From assembly GCA_022266195.1 (NCBI GenBank), contig WHVY01000004.1, forward strand, positions 1,071,501 through 1,135,500: a stretch of DNA of 64,000 bases, read 5' to 3'. Every line of letters begins with the position of its first letter. Position 1 is the stretch's first letter. Source of the stretch: Tetranychus cinnabarinus. Its lineage: Eukaryota; Arthropoda; Arachnida; Trombidiformes; Tetranychidae. This document shows positions 25,001-38,500 of this stretch, one piece after another. The position numbers and the translations under genes are program-made. The notes beneath the pieces are model-generated. The model saw only the letters and a list, made by a program, of their open reading frames with translations. It had not been told where the DNA came from and ran no database searches.

Positions 25001-28000
25001 ATATTATTGTATTGTAATAATGTTGCATTGTCTCAGCACACAGATTAATACAAAGATGCTCCAAATGACTGGGCTGTAATTAACGAGAAAACAAGAAATA
25101 ATTAGAAAATCGTAAAAATAAAAAATATTTCCATCCAATGATGGATAAAATAAGGTTAACCTACATGGGCATCTTCAAAACCAAACATGTCCAGGATACC
25201 AATGAAACCATCAGTCGCATGTCTAACTGCTGAATTAAGAACATTGAGTGATTTATGTGACTTAGCACCACTGGAACCAACAGTGGAAGCATGATGTGAA
25301 CCAGTTTCAATTTGATTTTGAATTGACTCGTTTGAATCAGAAGACATTGTTCCACATGTTGATCCGATTCGTTTCAAGCTATTTGCCCTTCTAACAATGG
25401 TGGCAACTGTACGACAATAAAGAGCCTTGGCAAGTCCATCTCTTGTTTTGGAAGCCTAAAAATGATTAGACAAAAACAAATGACATTGTAATTAAACTAA
25501 AATAATAAAATGATTTAAAATAAAATCCCAAAATACTTACAGTAAGTCCATCACAGACTGATTTAATCAATTGACCACGGACATTCTGAGTTCTTGTCGT
25601 TAAACCTCGATACAAAGCAACACTTGAGATTCCTAAAAGTGAGGCAACAGCTTTTATCTCATTACTGGCTTTAGAATCAAGAAAACCAATATTTGAACTG
25701 TCCAATAAGACGGGATTGGGCCTTTGACCATCGTTGAATTTAATATTACCAAGTAAAAGGATTGCCGATAAAACTCGGACAACATCCATAAAGGGTATTC
25801 CCAAGACAGAAAGTGCAGTCTGAAGGATAAAAGGAAAGCAATATGTAAATAAGGGAAAGAGTAGAAAAGGATTTAACAAAAGAAAAGAGAAAGAATCTCA
25901 ATGTAATTGTTCCCCGATCGTGAATAATCGTGAAAATTACCTTCCAGGCTTCAAATCGGACAGCATCTTCCACTTCATTTTGACTTGTATCACCTCTATT
26001 TAAGTATCGTAAATTATTTACATTATAACCTTCCAAGTTGAGTTTGGCTAAAGAACGAAAAAAGTCAGGTTAAAAAAGGTCGAAATCAAGCGATTTGAAC
26101 ATATTTACCTCGTTCATCTTTAGTTAAACCAGCCAACATTTGATAAAAGATGTGATAATTTTTCTCATTTGGATATTGTTTTAAAACTCGAGTCTGGAAA
26201 TGATACAAAAATGAATTTTAAAACATAAGTTGAACAAAATGGTGAAAATAATGTTACCTGATCGAGATAATAACAGTGAATTTTAGTTCGATATAAGGCT
26301 CCATCAGTAATTTGCACTTCAATAAATTGACCCTGAAATAGGAAAGAAAAGAAGAGAATAAAATAAACTGTAATTAACACAGAATTAATCATGAACAACT
26401 GAATATCAATCAACGTATAATGACATTGCATAAACTTGACAGTTGAAGTAAAAAAAAGTAAAACAAAAATCGGTTAACTTCTCAAGTGATTGTACTTTTA
26501 AAGTGAACAATTTTTCAAATTGTAATAAGCAATCAATTATATTATTGTCATGTTTATTACAAAGGCCAATGGGTTTAATTTGTTTTCCACTTTTCACGAG
26601 TTTAAAACCGTGTAATTCAACACTTGAAAGAGTCAAAGATCAACACATGAAAAGCACCAACAAAGGTCCTAAAAGTTCAGGTTAACCTTGACCAATGTAT
26701 TTCATTTCATTTTGTTTTTCAAAAATAAAAAGTTAAATGACCTCTTCATAGTTGAACGAGTAAAGCTGTAAAAAATGATCAATAAATATACATAAATGTT
26801 TTTCAAATCGAGCTTTGAATCAACTCGCAATTACCAGGCTTTTGATGAATTATTTTCATTTTTGTTTTTCCATTGAAAATCTATGAATTTACCTTTACTT
26901 TTCTGAATAAAGTAAAGATAAAAGAATGTGAAATAAATAGAAAATGAAAAACCCTTCTGTATCTCATTGCTCAGCTTACCTTCAAGAATGGCAAGAATGT
27001 GGTAAAAGAGTCAAAAAAAGATGTAAAATGAGGATAAAAGTGATTAAAAAAAGTAAAAAAGCTTTTAGGTAATTATAATCACTTGATTTGTTAGCAATAT
27101 TAGCATGATTTGGATTCATTTTTACACTCTTAAAAATATTTGTTTCAGTTTAAAAAGGCAAAAATCGCATTCAAAACTCTGTTAATCAGGTTAATCAATT
27201 AATCATTAACATGAAAGTATTTAAGATAAAAAATCAAGATTTAGAATCAAGTTCATCAAATTGTTTGATTAATCTTGATAAACATATCAATGACTAATAG
27301 TCAACAAAATTATCTAATATAAATCAATCTGATTTGACGATTTTACAGAAACCTTGTTAAAGTAAAAATATTTTCATTAACATCTCAAAATTAACGTGTC
27401 TTACGTTTATTTGTATAAGTTGATTAGACCTAATCCTTGATTGGCAATAACAATTTAGAGCCTTTAATTTGCTCTAAACAACGTTAGATTTAGAAGTAAT
27501 TATCATCAATGATTTTCAATCAAAATCATAGATTAAAATGATAATGAAATGGATGGTGGGTTGAGAATGGCGTTGAAATGGTAGGATGGATCAGAAATTA
27601 AATTATTTTTTAACCTAATCAAAAGTCGGATAATCAAGGAGATGAAATTGCCTTTAGATTAACTGATAATCTCTTTCTTTACTTTCTCCCAATCATATGA
27701 TGCAAGTCAATAGTCCATGATCTTGAAGAGCCTTCAACAGCCTTAGGTGATGACCAGACTGGGTAAAATAGCCAAAATTAAGGGTAAAAACAAGAGGCCA
27801 AATGATGATGAAGATGCTTATAAGATGAGGAAGAGTCAAATTGGAACAGAAGAAAAGCTCAAAAATTTATCATCTTTAAGCTCTAATTAAATGTCTCATT
27901 TAACGGTTAAAAATTGATACCAATAGGTTTAATTAAACATCAAATTGATTCGATTTTTTGATGAATCTTCTTTTATCGTCTCATCGGTCTGCTAGTGTTT

Positions 28001-31000
28001 CCCTATGAGCATACTTTTCCGGTTCATGTTCAGGTTTAACCGATTTAGATCATCAGCATCTTCATCATCATTTTTTTGTGGTGTCTTCAATAAGTTGTGG
28101 TCAAGTTCAAAGACCACTGTGAGGGATTAAAATCAATGCCATTCAACGCACGAATTGGAATCCTGAAAAAGCTAAGCCCACAGGCAATGGTTATATCACT
28201 TATTTTTTGCCTTCTTTTCCTTTTCTTCTTTGCTTCTCTTTTTTTGACGTCTTGACTATCTTGTTTCTGTATTATAATTTTCAAGCGGCAAGGTGAAGTT
28301 GAAGTTCATAATTGATAAGCAAGTCTTGAAACAGTTTGCCTGAAGAGAGAAAGAATAAAATATATTCAATTAATTTGATTGGATCAAGTTGATGTTGATG
28401 AAGATAAAAAAAGTCTGATAAAAATGTATATTAAGATCAGATTTAGAAAAATTGTTTCAGTTTTTTTTGCTTCATCGACAAAAGTTGAAACCATCAAAAC
28501 ATTTGCTAAGTCAACTGAACAGATTGACTGAATGATGGATATGCAACTTTTTTTCAGCAACATTATTGAAACTAAATATCTGATGAAAAAGAAAAAATTA
28601 AGGAGAAAAGGTTTCAAGTGGAAAAATGCACTTTTGAACATTTTCATCAATCGAAGATGAAAATATGAGTTAAGTGTAGATGAACTTGGCAGGATATGAA
28701 TGTACTGGATTGGTGAATTGAAAGAGTCAAGACTGTGTATTTTGATGATGATGCGTGTTGAGACTGGGATTGATGATGATTGAATAATGCATTTCAATAA
28801 CTTTAAAGATGATAAATGATGAAAAAGGGAGAGAAAAGGTAACACTAGAAAATATGGTGAAAGATAAGTGCGAAGAAGCGGGATCAACTGGAGAAGATTC
28901 CTGCTGCTGCAACCTGAGGCTTTAAGGTCTGATATGGAGCTACTGACTGTTGATTTGTGATCATTTAAGATGCAAAATTTGTAGATGTAAATTTTCATGT
29001 TTGCTTGTTTAGTGAAAAAAGGACAACAGCAATGGTCCAGTGAAAGTGCAAGATTAAGGAAGCCAAGATGAGGTGATGATAATGGTGTTGGTTATGGTGA
29101 TGATGAGACACTACAGAGACTGAGAAAAAAGTGAGAAAAAATGAACAAAAAAAAGTGAAAAGCTAAAATTCATAGAGTCTAAAGTGAGAGAAAAAAGCTG
29201 AGACTTTGCTTTTCTTTTAGGTTTTTATCAAAATTACTGGTTTTACAGCATAAAAAAAGAAACCAAAAATAAGGCAAACCAAGAATCAGTTTGGTTAATA
29301 ATACAAAACAACAACAGCAACCATAAATATTATAATACATATACAGATATCTACATTGGTAAACACAGAGAAAACCGACATTTGGAGGAAGGTTAGAAAA
29401 GTAAACCCAAAAATACGAAAAGAAGCCAAGATTGACAGAGAAATGGTTCATCAGGTAGCCAAGGTAGGTGAGAGAGAAAGAGAGAAAAGAAGAAGAAGAG
29501 AGAGAATGTTTATGGTGCCTTAGGGGCAAGAGGTAAGACTTAAGACTCTGCATCTTTGCCGGACTCTGGTAGATTTGCAAAAATAGTGTTTACAAGTTAT
29601 GCCTTCTTATAAGAATTTGGAAGAAGAGGATGATGATGATGATGATGTAGCTTTTTCTTGTGACTTAACCTGGAAGAAAACAAGAAAAGCAAGACTGCAT
29701 TAGTATTGAATAGTCATTGATTGGTTTCTTTAAACCGGTTGAACAAAACTTGACACTCTTTTTCTCAGCTTATTTTTTCTCTCAATCTTTCAATGCACAC
29801 ACACACTTATTACACACAATTCAGTGTTTTAGTCAGTTATCATTATTATCATAAGATTTTTGTCTTATTATTGATTGATTCAGTTAATGATAAAGTTAAG
29901 GTATTTTGCACTCTTTCATAATAACTTTGCTTTTCTTCATCTTTCAGTTTCAAGGTGAATTTGAAAGTTTACTGTAATATGATCGAATTGAATGTGTTGG
30001 TGAAAATGAAATTCAACAGGAGAAAAGAGAATCAACTATTTCCAGAATGAAGAGTTAACGAGAAAAGCATCAAATTAAAATTGGTATTGAACAGTAATTT
30101 CATCTACGCTTTTGACCCGATGGTGAAAAGCAAAGTAAAAGTACATCATGTTTGGAATTGAAAAAGTAATTCTCATGAGAGAAACGTCTAGGTGAGGGTA
30201 AACGCTGATTTTACCATCTGATAACAGGTAACTTGAGATAAGTTTTGTTGACTGTTAATACAGATTTGAAGTAACATTTGAGACTCTATGAATAAAGGTT
30301 AACAATGTCAGGGAACACAAAAGGTACAGCAATTGGCAATAATTTTGCAGTGTAATAAAACATCAACAAGTTTGTTTTTAGCCTCAATCAAATGTAATTT
30401 AAAGTTAAACTAAACAAGAACGCACAGTTAAACACATAAACAAGTGTTTCGATGGTAACCAAAGTGCAATCTTAAACGACTTATTTATATAAAAATATAT
30501 ATGAGTTTGAATAAATAACATGGTCAAGTAGACAGAATTGGATGGTGAAAGAAGAGAGGAATGAGAAGAGGATGAGAAAAAGGGAGAACAAAGATGAAAA
30601 GAAAGAGAGCTGAAAATTAAAACATTAATTGCTATTGAAAGATACCTCATACTGAGTCTAATTGAAGAGAGAAGAAGATAGAGAGAGAGAGAATGATGAT
30701 GATGAGAACTCACTGTCAAAATAATTTGAACAAGTTTAAAGCTAGTTTACTTTGCAGTTTTGTATTGCCTTTGAATTTGCTGTTGATAAATAGTAAAACT
30801 GATTTAACATCCATTCACTTTGAGTTTGCCTGTTTTCATCAATATGCCGTTTTATTGGTGATATTGGACTGGAATTCAGAGCATTTTCTGGTTTACTTTT
30901 GTCCAGTTTTTACCACATCATCAGTTTCATCATCTCTTGAGATTACACCTTTTCTTTCCTGGTTGATGGAAGAGGTGAAATCTCACCGGGACATCAATAG

Positions 31001-32866
31001 TGTCACATAAATCACTTTTTCAGATTAAGGTAGATTGGCCATAACATGAAGAGAGGGGAGCAAAAAGATCTAATGATATATCCACAAGACCACACACAGG
31101 AATGATAAATTTAAATAGTTTAGATGGATATTGATATAAATAAAAACATATATTGATACAGATTACCAGCACGTAATGGTTCTGTATCAGAGAGGGTAAG
31201 TGAAACAAGATGAAAAGGTTATGACGAGAAGGTAGAACTTGAAACTCTGTTGATATGTAAAGATTCCGTTCTTGCATTTCCTTGACATGTAATTTAAAAG
31301 TGTTTTGATTAGGTTTAGATGAGCTAAATTAATGATGATTATACGTTGATGGATAAATCAATTGAATGTTAGTTGTTGATGAAGTGTTTATAACAAAAGT
31401 GGCCAAGACTTACGATTCGACTAGATTCTGCATTTGTAACAGTCTTGGCTGATCCTAGAGATTTAAGGACAGTAAAGGCTGCTGATAAATGTTTGAATGA
31501 ATCAGTTTCTGGTCCTCCTCCAGCAGCATCAAAAAGGTGACGTAAAAGAAGCATGCAGCAGTAAGTTTTTCCACTTCCACTTTCACCACTTTAAAGAGAA
31601 ATGAAAAAAAATTAGAAAGAGTTAACAAATGATTGAGAATATTAAATGATAATTATTAATTAGGAATTGTTGATTAGAGTGTAGGTCTAATTAACTGGGG
31701 AAAAAAAGATGGATGATGATTCTTATGAAGCAAATGTTGTGGGCAAGGATAAAATGATTACATTTATGTAACATTAGTGCAAAGATGATTAGTTAGTTTT
31801 GTTAATTTTGCCTCTCTTCTTGGTTCACATTATTATTACCTGAGTATAATTGCTTGAGGATAACCTGTCTCACTTTGTTGTCTAACTGCATCTTGAGCAA
31901 TTCGCAATAATTGGGGATATTTTGGAGCATCATGGTGGCAACTTGCTAAGGTGACTGGATTACCCTTGCGTTCATAACCATTCATAGCTAAAACCAATAA
32001 TCCAATGTTTGTCTGTAATAGAGAGAAAAAAATTAGCATTGTTTCGGTATCAAGATTTTGGTGTAAATTCAATTTTAAATCATAATTGTAATTTGCTTTT
32101 GTCAAAGTAGGCTTTGAGATATTAGGAGTAACATTTTTTGAGAGGTTCAAGGGAAAATACTAGTAGTATATCAACATGGTATGGGGTAATATTTGGATAA
32201 TAAGATGTTGAGATTAAACATCATGCATCTCACGGTGTAATCGTCAATGCACAACATATAGCCATTTATTTGGCATTTAAATGTCAATCATTTTGGTTAA
32301 ATGATACAAAGAAGACAGGGAAAAGGGGAAACTGAAGAGAAGAATAGATGTTAGAACAAACATGGAAGAGAATATCAAAGTTTGATGGTTATTTCTTGCA
32401 TCGTTTGGTTTCTTCTCTTTATTCAATTATTGACCTTAACAAGATTGCTATTGGCCAATGATGGATAGAGGATAGCAAAGTATTTGAGTTGATTAACTTA
32501 ATTAACATACTAAACACTCATGAATATGAAATCTTGCATCCAAAGCTCGGACAATTGAATCTTCTGTAAGTGGACCTTGAAGATGAATAAGATCGTAAAC
32601 CTCACTTGAACTTGATTCACTCGGTTTTTCATCTCCAGTTGTAGGGTTTGTAAATCTTCCCATTTCTAGAACAAAATGATCAGAGAGAAAAAGAAAACGA
32701 GAAAAAAAATATTAGAAAATCAATCAATATTCAAATGAAATGGAAAATTCAATTTACCTTTAACTTTGCGTCCTTTCATTTTCTTTTCTGTTTCCCAATA
32801 TTTTTGAAGCTCAGTAAAATATTTGTCAATAATGAAAACTTTTGAAAGTCCTGGAGCAGTTGCCAT
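22039..32866 (-). CDS. dachs: Unconventional myosin, Dachs-like (class XX)
   Basis: Fifteen exons join in consistent phase (minus strand): 32866-32758, 32665-32511, 32012-31840, 31588-31414, 26332-26258, 26193-26109, 26047-25941, 25819-25541, 25455-25165, 25073-24900, 23997-23293, 23222-23013, 22945-22478, 22389-22290, 22226-22039; 1,097 aa, TGA stop. The motor has P-loop GESGSGKT (147-154), switch I NAESSR (198-203; usual NxNSSR) and switch II DMFGFE (475-480). An Asn/His-rich insert fills about 575-650. One IQ motif (about 897-915) precedes a Pro-rich tail. No coiled coil, FERM, PH or SH3 tail was recognised. The blocks around LGIPFMDVVRVL, SSDSNESIQNQ and GTPPPEP resemble arthropod class XX myosins as I remember them. 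In Drosophila, Dachs acts at the cell cortex downstream of Fat in Hippo and planar-polarity signalling. Class assignment is less certain than the gene structure. One intron, 31413-26333, is 5.1 kb. Confidence 0.88.
26333..31413 (-). other. Long intron 4 of the Dachs-like myosin gene
   Basis: This 5.1-kb intron separates the P-loop/switch I exon from the exon beginning GQFIEVQI. Most other introns in the gene are 60-1,000 bases. It holds several 60-204-codon open stretches on the minus strand (the longest at 28384-28998), all Ser/Leu/Phe/Ile-rich and lying opposite purine-rich DNA, with no recognised domain. A GAT repeat sits at about 29626-29647. Confidence 0.6.
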
Positions 32867-35508
32867 GTTTAATTATTATCTGATTTTCTGGCAGTTTCTT
32901 GATCACTTGTACACACTTTATGAACCACAAGAGCGATGAAAATTAAACAAACAATTTATAACATAAATACTGGGTTAAGGTGGAAATTTAAAAGAAACAA
33001 AAAAAGAAAGCAATCAAGTGAAGAAATAAAGAGTTGAGTGCTTAAAAAACACTGTGTATGTAATAAATAAGAAGAATAACAACAAAAAAAATAGAGAGGG
33101 AAAGTGAGAGTCAATTCACTTGATAATTTCAAGATAATCCTCGATCAAGGTCTGATGAGAATGATGACTTTTCATTGGCACTGAAATCAGCATCACAATA
33201 AAATGATTCAATCTCCAAAACATGGTGGAAACATTTTTAACACAACACAAGATGATAAGATATGTTGATTAAAATAAATTAACCAAGCCCAAAAGTGTAC
33301 CAAGTTTGAAACAGCAAAATATGGTGAACAAAATGGCAAAATATGATCATAACCAAACAATAGATGATTAAGCCAAGAAAAGAGGTAAACAACTATCTTT
33401 ATCTTTTAAAAAAAGAGAAAGCTTGATCAACTTGAAGACGAAATTTTGTTACAATGTACAAATAAAACACAAGAAAGTCATGTTACCATGAAGATGGATG
33501 GTGAACAGGTAAAACAAAAATTAAGGTGCAAAAAACATATGGTCAGGTGAAATTGATGTAAAGTGTTTAGAGATGTGAAGAAAAGATGAACAAGTTGATG
33601 GTTACCAATTTAAGGTAAAGGGTTAGACAAGGTTATCTATCAACGATTGAGTAAAAATAAACAGTAAACATAAATAATGGAAGAAAAGCATACAAGAAAA
33701 GACTGTTCGTTAAATTCATCTCTTCTTTCTGCCTTTGTTGCTTATAACAAGCTAAACAAACTTCTGACAAATTTTCAACTTCTCAAGTCCCAAACGAGAA
33801 TCACAGCAACAACAACGGCCTCCATTGATCCTGATTGACCAGTTTACCGGAGAATTGTGTTTTTTCTAAACTAAATAACACACTTTAACACAGTTTGCTT
33901 GCAAGAATGATAAAATTGGATAAAAAAGTTGATCATGTTTTGAAAAGTTCAATTAATGACAAAAAAATATCACAATTTCACCAAATAATGGATTATGTTT
34001 TACAATAAATTACAACTTTTACACGTAAAAACTTCGTCAATTAAGTAAACAGTTTATTAAGATTTTGTTGAATTGTTTCACTCACTTGCGGATGTAAATG
34101 TAAATTGATTTAAGAACTATTTGTTACATTAATTGAAGTAAAAATTGGATTAAAACAAATAAAATTTGATCAACAAATTGAATGATACATTTTGCTTAAA
34201 AGTTGCACCAATTTCAAGATCGAACTGAGAAAACTAATAACACGCCATCTATTAGCGAATTTTCAAAGTATTTTTGGGTTGCGCGCTACATTCAATTCAT
34301 GTTAAAGACAAGTGAATCATATGATTATCTTATCATTTTTGTCGATATTTAAAGTTTGAATCCAATAAAATTTGTGATCTTAACCTTCTTTAGACAATTG
34401 ACGAACTTACGGTGTTGCTGTGAAGTTATGCATTAAAATGTATTTGTTTGAATCCAAATAATTAAATGCGTGCACCAACTTCAACTGGATTGGAAACAAG
34501 TCAACCGTTCAAAATTGTCATCAACATTTCTCCGTTTTCCTTTTTTTGGTTTCTTTTGATTCTTTCATTCTCTTTTCTCTCTTTCTCTAGGTAAGACAAC
34601 AGGTCAACGTTAACTTTAACGTTAACAACAAACCGTTATCCCTCAGCGGTTCCAACAGATCAGTTTAAATTGTTATCATTTCCTCTGCAATATTTATGCC
34701 TTACCCAACTCACCGGATGTCTATATTATTATCTAAAGGTTTTACCTCTAAGAGGAAAAAATATATTTTTTGATTGTTTCTGGTGTTTTAAGTGTGTTTG
34801 TGGTCTCACAATTAGTCCGATGATTTTCCTCTCACTTGAATAGCTGACTTCATAAGAATTTGGCTTCTCATTCTAGTGAGTATCTTTCTATGGTGACTTT
34901 ATCTGTTTGCTTTTAAAAGCTTTAGATTAACTTTTCTTCTGGTGATTGAAAGTTAAGTCTGGCTATCAACTGACTAATTGAGATTGGTCATCGGAAGAGG
35001 AAAAAATCTGCTCAAAAGTTTGAATTTTTATCTAAAATACGCCTTTTCTCGTTTCGGATCCAAATCTTTAAATTCCTTGGACTCAGATACCTTATGATTC
35101 AGCTTGGTTAAACTGAGCTTGTTTGGAACAAGTTGTTTCTCTTTTTTGCTTCACATTTGACTTGTGTTGTCAATTGCAATCACTTTTAATCATCAATCTA
35201 TTCGTATCACTCTACACTTTTTTTATCAATTATTTACTCCCTTGATCAACTGTCTACCATCTACAATGGATACTCCAAATTGGTTAAGAAACAATTCTAA
35301 TATGATGTGACCAACGAGGATTACCCCTTTACTGTTATTGTTATTTTGGTTTTTTTTCCTTTTTTATCAATCTGTTTGTCAATTTTTTTGATCTACCATT
35401 GTTTAACATATCTTCCTCTTCCATAAACCAACACTGAACTGGTGTAAACATCAAACAACCATCATTTAGTTCTTCTATTTTTTGTGATTTTATAACTTTG
35501 TCTTCAAT
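32867..35508. promoter_or_regulatory. Divergent intergenic region between the myosin gene and DENND1
   Basis: The two start codons face away from each other across 2.6 kb, so both promoters and any 5' UTRs must lie here. No TATA box or initiator is convincing. A CGCCATCTA-containing motif near 34.25 kb is the only distinctive site seen. There is no ORF of note. Confidence 0.5.
34243..34257 (-). promoter_or_regulatory. CTCF-like motif
   Basis: On the minus strand the site reads CGCTAATAGATGGCG, resembling the AGATGGCG core of the insect CTCF consensus. It lies roughly midway between two divergent genes, a sensible place for an insulator. Motif match by eye only. Confidence 0.25.
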
Positions 35509-38500
35509 ATGGCCTGCAGAATAAGGTTGGTATTTGTCATTGATTCAAATTTTTGTTACCCAATTTAAAGAATATGACAATTAATTGACCTTAATGTATT
35601 TTTTTTCCTTTCTCTCCTTTCGTCTTTCACTCTTTCCTCCTATCTTTCCCTTTATTTTGCTCTAAAATCAACCAAACCTGTAACCAAACCAAAGGAGTTC
35701 GCCAAATCATGTTTTCGATGTCTTCATGGAAGTCAGCAGGCCTGCCAATAGTCCAGATAGCAAACCATATATACTTCAACAATATCCACATAATTTTAAA
35801 GATGAAGAGATTACCAAATCAGTGCCTCAATTCTGCTACCCTTGTAGAATAGAATCTCCAAATGTTCTACATTTTTCCTTTGTATTAACCTCAATTGATA
35901 GTAAATGGAGTTTCGGTTTCATACGACATCCACCACAACCGGGCGATACTTGTCTGGTTTTACTCTCCTCGTTACCTTGGCATGACACATTTTATAAATT
36001 ACTTAATTATATTGCCTCACTGATTGCTAAAGACGATGTAAGTCATTCATATTGAAACAATTGTGAACAATCAAAAAATTTCAGCCTACGCCATTTTAAT
36101 CCATATTTTATTTCCAGACGGCTCACCTGAATCGTTTCTTGGAAGCTCTCTATCTAACTCCAGTTCCTCAACCAGGATTGTTTCTTCAAGTTATCTACGC
36201 TGTCAACAATAGAGAACACGATTTCACTGTCCAGTGTCCTGATCACCACAAAATCCCTAGCATTCCAGAAGATGTAAGATTATCCTAAACATGTGTAGAC
36301 ATATTCTCTTGGTCATTTATAATTCTAAACATATTGATTTCTGTTTTTCTCCCTTTTTTCTACTCCAGAGGAATTTATCTGAATATTTCAACGCTGTTGA
36401 TAGTAACAACATGATTACCATATTTGCCAGTATGTTGAACGAAAGAAGGATTATAATCACCTCCAAAAAATTAAGTCGTTTATCTGCATGTGTACAAGCT
36501 GCCAATTCGTTAATCTATCCGATGTATTGGCAACATATATTTATTCCTGTACTTCCATCTCATTTACTGGATTATCTCAGTGCACCAATGCCATTTTTAA
36601 TCGGTGTACCATCATCAATTTTAGCTGTAATTGATTTATTTATCAATTTAATCCCTATAAATACACACACACAGAGCAGCTGTAAAGTAATTTGTTGAGT
36701 CAATTTTAATTCTCATTTTGTATGAAAATAATCGTAATTTTCATATTTTAATGTATTCTCTAATTGCCTCAACAATCTACTTGTGTGTTAATATCTATTT
36801 TGCTAGTCTAATATTTGTTTCTGTCTTTGTCTTTTTTAGACTACTAAACACTCGGAATTTGGTGAGACTGTCATCCTTGATGCGGATGAGAACAAGATTA
36901 CCACCCCTTTTGATGATGTCGGCATGTTACCCAATGAAATAGTAAGTTATCTTTTTATTGATAACAGAACCAGAATGCAGAATCATCAACAATCAATTTA
37001 CAGTATCTCAATGTGAAACACGATAAACTTGAAAAGAGTTTTGGGAAAGACTATAAAGGAGTTGATTGAAAACAAATAAAGACTGATGAAAAAAAAATAC
37101 GAAAGAATTTACAGGTTATCAAAATGCAAAAAAAAACGTACAACTTTACTCATTCAAAAGTAAATTCAATTGACCAAGCATGGAAATGACCAAGTTTCCA
37201 TATTAAAGAAAGTTCTCCTTAACTCAATTCTAATAAGAGAGTTTATTGAAAAATTTTCTCTTCTAAATTGGAGCGAAAATTTTCTTTCCATCAGCTTTAT
37301 TTACCTTTCATTACCATCATCTTTACTCCTGTTCATCATCATCATTACAGAAACCACCTTTGCAACAAGTTTGCGTGATTGTTTTCAGTTGGTTCTCAAA
37401 AAAAACATATCTGTAACAAATTTATTAACATGGTTGAAGTGGGTGATCAACACAAGATAGGGTGAATGATTCCATCTTAAATGCCTGTCATCAAGATTCA
37501 TGAATTGATCTTTCAAAACATATAAATATAATTACCATTTCAGGAACCGGAAAGTAACTTGCGAGGGCGTTAAGTGTCTAACAATTGCATCCACTTGTGG
37601 ATCCACTTAAATTACAACCCATTAGCAACTGTCGATTTCAAATATTCAACTCACTTCGACTACCTTTAAGACATCACCAAACACAATTGTAGTCAAAAAT
37701 TAATCTCATAAAACTTGAATTCTTCGCAGCTTCCATTCATGATCTGAAATCTTGTAAAATAGCAATTGTTGCATGATAATACCTGAAGCATATCTCATTT
37801 AGTGTTCATCTTTTCCTATCACCTTTGTCACTACATCGGGAAGAAACTTAAAAATGCAATCTTTACATTTCAATTCCCTTTATTGAAATGAAGTAAAATC
37901 TGGCCATTCGTTCATTTCTGGGCCACTATTTTACCTGGAACATCAGTCATGGATAAGTTGATTATTTTTGTCAACTTTTCTTGTTTTCCTTTCTTTATCG
38001 TAGTTCATTGTCTCAATTTGTAGTCAACTTTTCCTCTTCATCCTTAATGATATTTTAAGGAATATTGTGAATCAGCAAATAGCATTAACCTTTTCATCCC
38101 ATTGTTTCACAGTTTCAAGTTTCCTCTTTCTTGCCTTACTTTAATTTTCTGTGTGTTCAAATTCCTGATAATTATTTTCAGCTTTTTCTTCTTCCCTCGT
38201 CATCCTTTCATTTCCGCTTATAGCCTTCATTTGTTGATTGTCATTACAACCGATGTCCATAAGATGTTTTTGTATTACCTTTTTTCCTATTCTTGTTCAA
38301 CCTTCTTTTTACCTTGCATTGTCAATTTCCGGACAACTTTAGATTGTCAATATAATTATTTTAATAGTAGTATTGATAATAATCTATTTACCAAAGTTGT
38401 ACAACTTTTTGTTTTTGCAAACATTTTTTTACACAGAACAGTTCAATTGTCTATTATATTCTCAACCTTGATAGTTTCTTTGTCTCTACTCTCTTCATGG

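Noticed and set aside
28384..28998. 204-codon minus-strand ORF inside the long myosin intron
   Set aside because: Its composition is Ser/Leu/Phe/Ile-rich because it lies opposite purine-rich DNA, where stop codons are rare. No domain or homology is recognised, and the flanking myosin exons join in phase without it.
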